Below, piece by piece: positions 6,947-10,602 of a stretch of 10,602 nucleotides of DNA. Every line of letters begins with the position of its first letter. Position 1 is the first letter of the stretch. Source of the stretch: Bacteroidota bacterium (lineage in GTDB: Bacteria; Bacteroidota; Bacteroidia; Flavobacteriales; Weeksellaceae); assembly GCA_023426625.1 (NCBI GenBank), contig JAFAAJ010000225.1, forward strand, positions 1 to 10,602. The letters run 5' to 3'. The notes under the pieces were generated by a model that worked only from the letters and a program-made list of their open reading frames with translations, was not told where the DNA came from and searched no databases. The position numbers and the translations under genes were made by a program.

Positions 6947-8131
6947 ATGAATTTAACCCTTTACTTTAAAAAGTTTTTCAACAGCAATCAGTCATCAGGT
7001 ATTATACTTATTTTTTGTGTTTTACTGTCACTTTTAATCGCCAATTCAGCATTGGCAGAAAATTTCCAACTGCTTCTGAATAAGAAAATCGGCACTGATA
7101 TTTTCCATCTGAAATATCCGGTCAGTATCTGGATCAATGACGGACTGATGACGGTTTTTTTCTTACTCGTAGGATTAGAGATCAAAAGAGAACTTGTAGA
7201 GGGTGAACTATCCTCTTTTAAAAATGCATCGCTTCCGATTTTTGCGGCTATTGGCGGAATGCTCGTTCCTGCGGCTATTTTCAGCCTTTTCAATCTGGGT
7301 ACGAAATACGGTAACGGTTGGGGAATTCCTATGGCAACGGATATTGCCTTTTCTTTAGCCATTATCTCCATGTTAGGAAAAAAAATACCTAATTCTATTA
7401 AAATTTTCCTTGCTGCATTGGCTATTGTGGATGATTTGGGGGCAATCCTTGTTATCGCTATTTTTTATACGGAACAGATCCATTGGAGCTATTTGCTTTT
7501 ATCTGCTGGAGTAACTGCCTTATTATTCTTATTAAATTTCCTGAAAGTCACAAAAATCATTTTTTATTTGACTCCGGGAATATTTCTCTGGTATTTCCTG
7601 CATCATTCAGGGATACATGCTACCATTGCAGGAGTTTTGCTTGCATTTTCCATTCCAACCAACGAATCTGATGTTGTTATCTCACCTTTGGAAAAACTGG
7701 AACACAAACTGCATTTCCCTGTCAGCTTTTTAATAATGCCGATTTTTGCCCTTACCAATACGAATATCACCTTCAACAATGAAATGGTCGACGGATTGGC
7801 AAGCACATTGGGATTAGGGATTATTTGCGGATTGGTAGCTGGAAAACTTATCGGGATCAACCTGTTTTCCTTTATTGCTATTAAATTGAAGTTAAGCTCT
7901 TTACCTCAAAGCAGCTCATGGAAACAGATGATCGGTGTAGGTTTATTAGCCGGAATCGGTTTTACAATGTCGATTTTTATAGCCCTGCTTTCGTTTAAAA
8001 ACAATATTGAAATACAGGATGAGGCTAAGTTTGCAATTTTAGTGGCTTCTTTTATATCTGCCGTTTTAGGATATGCAATTTTAAGCTTAAGTTCGAAGAA
8101 GAATGATGGTGATATTGAAGAAAGCTTTTAA
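6947..8131 (+). CDS. nhaA: Na+/H+ antiporter NhaA
   Basis: Inner-membrane secondary transporter that expels Na+ (or Li+) in exchange for protons and supports pH and salt homeostasis. Its 394 residues are close to the 388 of E. coli NhaA, and hydrophobic segments fill the protein in the pattern of twelve helices. Functional residues are present: MATDIAF at 129-135, where the Asp corresponds to Asp133 of E. coli NhaA; IVDDLGAI with Asp162-Asp163, the ion-binding pair; GKLIG with Lys300, matching the essential Lys300; and GIGFTMSIFIALLSF in the penultimate or last helix. The ATG lies 5 bases after the stop codon of the (p)ppGpp enzyme gene, so the two are probably co-transcribed and perhaps translationally coupled. 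The 3' end overlaps the convergent YihY-family gene by four bases. Confidence 0.95.
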   Translation: MNLTLYFKKFFNSNQSSGIILIFCVLLSLLIANSALAENFQLLLNKKIGTDIFHLKYPVSIWINDGLMTVFFLLVGLEIKRELVEGELSSFKNASLPIFAAIGGMLVPAAIFSLFNLGTKYGNGWGIPMATDIAFSLAIISMLGKKIPNSIKIFLAALAIVDDLGAILVIAIFYTEQIHWSYLLLSAGVTALLFLLNFLKVTKIIFYLTPGIFLWYFLHHSGIHATIAGVLLAFSIPTNESDVVISPLEKLEHKLHFPVSFLIMPIFALTNTNITFNNEMVDGLASTLGLGIICGLVAGKLIGINLFSFIAIKLKLSSLPQSSSWKQMIGVGLLAGIGFTMSIFIALLSFKNNIEIQDEAKFAILVASFISAVLGYAILSLSSKKNDGDIEESF

Positions 8132-9165
8132 TTCCCTTTATCCGGATCTTCATTTTTCTTTTCATCATTATTAAGTTTTCGCCTATGTTCCTCATCACTG
8201 TCGAGATTGGGTTCTGTAACTTGCGAATGAAAATGTGAAGCTTCCTTTTGAAGCTCATCGGATAATAATTTTTCTATCCTTAATTTTCTTATCGCCATGT
8301 TAAGTTCATTCCCGAATAACAGCAGATAAACGTTGATATTCACCCAAACCATTAGCAAGATCATACTTCCAATGGAACCGTAAAGAACGTTGTAAGTGGC
8401 AATATCTTTTACGTAAATGGCAAAAATATACGTAGTCAGTACAAATAATACGGTGGTAAGAATAGCCCCCGGAATCGCCTGTCTGAACCTGATGATCCTT
8501 ACAGTTCCTAACCAGTAAAACAAGGCCAGAAGAATAAAATAAAATACAGGAAAAGAAACAAACCCAATAATCTTGGATAAGTTATTGACCAGCCACGAAA
8601 TATCATAGGATGGCGTAAAGAGTTTCATTACAACTTCCACATAATACACCCCGAAAAGCGCCAGAAATACAATGGTTATGAATCCTATGGTAATAAAAAA
8701 CGAGAGAATAAATTCCTTTACGTCACTCAGTTTTTCATCTGTATTTTCATTGAAACCATTAATCAGTGAGAATGTACCGTTGGTAGCGAAAATCAGCGCT
8801 AAAACAATCGTTAAATTACTGATTCCCTTCATATTAGGAACAATACTTTTTTCAATATACCCTCTTACATCCGTCTCCATATTGGATGGAAAAACATTAT
8901 GGATCAGGACTTCAAAAATATAAAACTGAAGCTTATCATAATGAGGCATATACGGAAGTACAGATAATAAAAAGAGAATAAAGGGAAACAGACTTATGGT
9001 AAAACTCCAGGAAATAGACGATGCTTTTCTACCGATATTCCCTTTAAAGATCCCGGAAATATAGATCTGAAACATTTGCCAGAGCGATATACCCAGAACC
9101 GGAATATGGATGTCATCAAAGAAATCCTGGATCTTCAAGATAAAATTAGGAACCTTTATATTCAT
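8128..9165 (-). CDS. YihY/virulence factor BrkB family inner-membrane protein
   Basis: Integral membrane protein of 345 residues, of a family once misnamed ribonuclease BN; its biochemical role is unknown, and some members have been proposed to act in envelope or lipid transport. Six hydrophobic segments are visible near residues 51-73, 114-137, 151-175, 199-220, 230-251 and 263-287. Family hallmarks are the basic segment before helix 1, FRQAIPGAI at 227-235 before helix 5, and YGSIGSMILLMVWVN at 262-276. The last 55 residues are hydrophilic and highly charged, rich in Asp, Glu, Lys and Asn, forming a probable cytosolic tail. The gene is divergent from rlmH, with 90 bases between the start codons, and convergent with nhaA, with the two stop codons overlapping in TTAA at 8128-8131. 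I saw no clear TAnnTTTG promoter for it in that spacer. Confidence 0.88.
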   Translation of the reverse strand: MNIKVPNFILKIQDFFDDIHIPVLGISLWQMFQIYISGIFKGNIGRKASSISWSFTISLFPFILFLLSVLPYMPHYDKLQFYIFEVLIHNVFPSNMETDVRGYIEKSIVPNMKGISNLTIVLALIFATNGTFSLINGFNENTDEKLSDVKEFILSFFITIGFITIVFLALFGVYYVEVVMKLFTPSYDISWLVNNLSKIIGFVSFPVFYFILLALFYWLGTVRIIRFRQAIPGAILTTVLFVLTTYIFAIYVKDIATYNVLYGSIGSMILLMVWVNINVYLLLFGNELNMAIRKLRIEKLLSDELQKEASHFHSQVTEPNLDSDEEHRRKLNNDEKKNEDPDKGN

Positions 9166-9228
9166 TCACTAAGTCTATAGTAATTAAAAAACATGATGAA
9201 AATATGAAAAAAATCTCGAATTAATGAA

Positions 9229-9236
9229 TATCTTTG
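9229..9236 (+). promoter_or_regulatory. Perfect TAnnTTTG -7 element upstream of rlmH
   Basis: TATCTTTG matches the Bacteroidetes -7 consensus at every fixed position and lies 19 bases before the rlmH ATG, which predicts a very short 5' leader. No clear TTG is visible at the expected -33 position, where the sequence is a purine-rich A tract. This is the best promoter match in the window. Confidence 0.5.
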
Positions 9237-9255
9237 AGCTCTTTATTGAAAACGA

Positions 9256-9729
9256 ATGCGAATCAATTTACTTTGTATCGGAAAAACAGACGATAAGGAG
9301 ATCACTTCCCTGATCGGTTATTACCTAAACCGTCTTCCCAAACACTGGAATTTTGAGATCATCGAGATCCCGGACGTAAAAAATGCTAAAAACCTTTCTC
9401 CCGATCTTCTGAAAAAGGAAGAAGCCAAATTATTTCTAAATCACATCGATAAAAACGATCTGGTCATTATCCTGGATGAAAAAGGAAAACAATATACAAG
9501 CAGAGAATTTTCCCAGAAAATAGACAACTGGATGAATTCTTCAGTAAAAAAAATTCATCTTCTGATCGGTGGTGCATACGGCTTTTCAGAAGAGATATAC
9601 AGCAGGACCAATGAGAAAATATCTTTGTCCAAAATGACTTTTACGCATCAGATGATCCGTTTATTTATCGTTGAGCAATTGTATCGTGCTGATCAGATCT
9701 TACAGGGAAAACCGTATCATAACGACTGA
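9256..9729 (+). CDS. rlmH: 23S rRNA (pseudouridine1915-N3)-methyltransferase RlmH
   Basis: SPOUT-class methyltransferase that uses S-adenosylmethionine to methylate pseudouridine 1915 in helix 69 of 23S rRNA, acting as a homodimer on assembled 70S ribosomes. The 157 residues match the family length of about 155-160. The start MRINLLCIGK aligns with the family N-terminus. The knotted SAM-binding region is recognisable in LLIGGAYGF (102-110) and in the ISLSKMTFTHQMIR segment with His131, followed by EQLYRADQI and PYHND at the end. Most family members end in PYH followed by Arg, Lys or His; the Asn-Asp ending here is a small variation. The gene stands alone, divergent from the YihY-family gene and convergent with a TPR protein gene. 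Confidence 0.95.
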   Translation: MRINLLCIGKTDDKEITSLIGYYLNRLPKHWNFEIIEIPDVKNAKNLSPDLLKKEEAKLFLNHIDKNDLVIILDEKGKQYTSREFSQKIDNWMNSSVKKIHLLIGGAYGFSEEIYSRTNEKISLSKMTFTHQMIRLFIVEQLYRADQILQGKPYHND

Positions 9730-9799
9730 CAGGATTCCGAATTTACGGTTTAGGAATTAAAGTTAGAATGATAAAGAATAATCTCTCATTTAAAACTCA

Positions 9800-9829
9800 A
9801 TTTAAAATTTATAATCTATAATTTTAAAT
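9800..9829. repeat. AT-only inverted repeat between convergent genes
   Basis: ATTTAAAATTTATA (9800-9813) and TATAATTTTAAAT (9817-9829) form a hairpin of 13 A-T pairs with one bulged T and a three-base loop. It lies between the stop codons of rlmH and the minus-strand TPR gene, where a bidirectional terminator would be expected. With no G-C pairs it would be a weak terminator. No better terminator is visible in this 103-base gap. Confidence 0.4.
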
Positions 9830-9832
9830 CTC

Positions 9833-10602
9833 TTATTTTGCTGTAGGACATTTCGCATAATATTCCATCAACAGAGGTTTTTCGTAACCTAAGCTTACCG
9901 CTTTATCAAGATTCGCGCAGGCTTCTTTCGGTTTTTGAGTTTCAAATAAGATTAAAGCTTTGGTAACGTAGGAATGAGCAAACTTCGGATCAATGGAAAT
10001 TGCTTTGTTAACATCTGCAAGGGCTTCTTTGTTTTTTTTCATCTTAAGATAAAGGTCTCCTCTCCCGTTGTACAGCAAAGATTCCGGTTTTTCTGAAATA
10101 AGCTGGTTATAGTCTTTCAGGGAACCTTCCAGATCGCCATAATTCTTTTTCAGGTTCGCCAGTCCGGTTCTTGCAAAAATATTATCCGGAGCAAAATTCA
10201 GGATCTGATTCAGTTCCTGCACGGCAAGTTCCTTTTTACCCTGTGTATCATAGATCTTGGAGCGCGTCAAATACATCTCCACATTTTCAGGATCTACCTT
10301 TAAACCTTTTTCAATATATTCCAATGCTTTTGCTTTACTCCCTCTCTGACTGTGTAAAGAAGCTAAATTGGCATACACGGAAGCAGACATTGGGTTTGCC
10401 TTCAATGCAGATTCATAAGATTTGAAAGCTGCTGAAGTTTTGCCTAATCTTCTCTGTGACGTTCCTAAGTTGTTGTAATATTCCGACTGGAATTTTTGGA
10501 TTTTTTCACTTTCCGCTAGTTTGGAATACTGTTCTTCAGCACATTTATAATCTGCTTTTTTAAAACATTCTTCCGCTATTTTGGCATCCTGCGCATAAAA
10601 GT
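9833..10602 (-). CDS. Tetratricopeptide-repeat protein, probably exported; 5' end outside window
   Basis: The minus-strand frame stays open to the right edge, giving 255 residues before the TAA at 9833-9835, so the gene is partial. A TTG at 10403-10405 could be mistaken for its start, but coding-quality repeat sequence continues upstream of it, so it is an internal Leu. Helix pairs of about 34 residues repeat through the fragment, with typical TPR signatures such as YYNNLGTSQRRLGKTSAAF, VYANLASLHSQRGSKAKAL, EALADVNKAISIDPKFA and a final helix ending in YAKCPTAK. Roughly six repeats are visible. The first residues, FYAQDAK, look like the end of a signal peptide with cleavage after Ala, as is common in flavobacterial exported proteins, so the true start is probably only about 15-20 residues outside. 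TPR proteins are scaffolds; no enzymatic domain is seen and the partner is unknown. Confidence 0.88.
   Translation of the reverse strand, partial: FYAQDAKIAEECFKKADYKCAEEQYSKLAESEKIQKFQSEYYNNLGTSQRRLGKTSAAFKSYESALKANPMSASVYANLASLHSQRGSKAKALEYIEKGLKVDPENVEMYLTRSKIYDTQGKKELAVQELNQILNFAPDNIFARTGLANLKKNYGDLEGSLKDYNQLISEKPESLLYNGRGDLYLKMKKNKEALADVNKAISIDPKFAHSYVTKALILFETQKPKEACANLDKAVSLGYEKPLLMEYYAKCPTAK

Noticed and set aside
6988..7371. Minus-strand open frame of 127 residues inside nhaA
   Set aside because: It is a shadow of the nhaA coding sequence; its residues reflect the reverse complement of membrane-helix codons.
7483..7671. Plus-strand open frame of 62 residues inside nhaA in another frame
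   Set aside because: It overlaps conserved antiporter helices and has no start context or motif; nhaA shows no frameshift here.
9731..9757. Possible hairpin GGATTCC...AGGAATT just after rlmH
   Set aside because: The arms pair over only about five bases around a long loop and no T tract follows, so it does not qualify as a terminator.
10171..10425. Plus-strand open frame of 84 residues opposite the TPR gene
   Set aside because: It is antisense to clear TPR repeats and has no independent support.

Overview
The window looks like an ordinary chromosomal stretch of a low-GC member of the Bacteroidota, most likely a flavobacterium of the Chryseobacterium/Weeksellaceae type. The reasons are AT-rich intergenic DNA, no strong Shine-Dalgarno sequences, a perfect TAnnTTTG promoter element (the Bacteroidetes -7 consensus) before rlmH, one long bifunctional RelA/SpoT enzyme, and protein sequences of flavobacterial character. 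The genus is inferred from style, not from a search.

Layout from left to right. (1) The tail of a response-regulator receiver domain (1-139) is followed after 12 bases by two AMP-forming short-chain acyl-CoA synthetases in tandem: a PrpE/ACSS3-type propionyl-CoA synthetase (152-2038) and an acetyl-CoA synthetase (2097-4007). A strong intrinsic terminator closes the unit at 4029-4054. Together they activate acetate and propionate to acyl-CoA. (2) A very AT-rich regulatory region of 244 bases carries an inverted repeat, near-identical direct repeats and a candidate promoter. It leads to an unrecognised 121-residue protein (4252-4617) with its own terminator (4647-4677). (3) A bifunctional (p)ppGpp synthetase/hydrolase (4737-6941) is followed after only 5 bases by the Na+/H+ antiporter nhaA (6947-8131), so the two are probably co-transcribed. 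(4) A YihY/BrkB-family membrane protein lies on the minus strand (8128-9165) and runs tail-to-tail into nhaA; the two stop codons share the palindrome TTAA. (5) rlmH (9256-9729), the 23S rRNA pseudouridine-1915 methyltransferase, is transcribed divergently from the YihY gene. (6) A minus-strand tetratricopeptide-repeat protein, probably exported, runs off the right edge (9833-10602).

The genes fall into three themes: short-chain fatty acid activation under possible two-component control, stringent response coupled to ion homeostasis, and envelope or ribosome housekeeping. I found no mobile element, CRISPR array, tRNA or rRNA, phage gene or defence system. The most interesting points are the different acyl-pocket residues of the two ligases, an Asn in place of a conserved Arg in the acetyl-CoA synthetase, the rel-nhaA coupling, and the orphan 121-residue gene with its structured upstream region. 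I see no convincing new multi-gene system.
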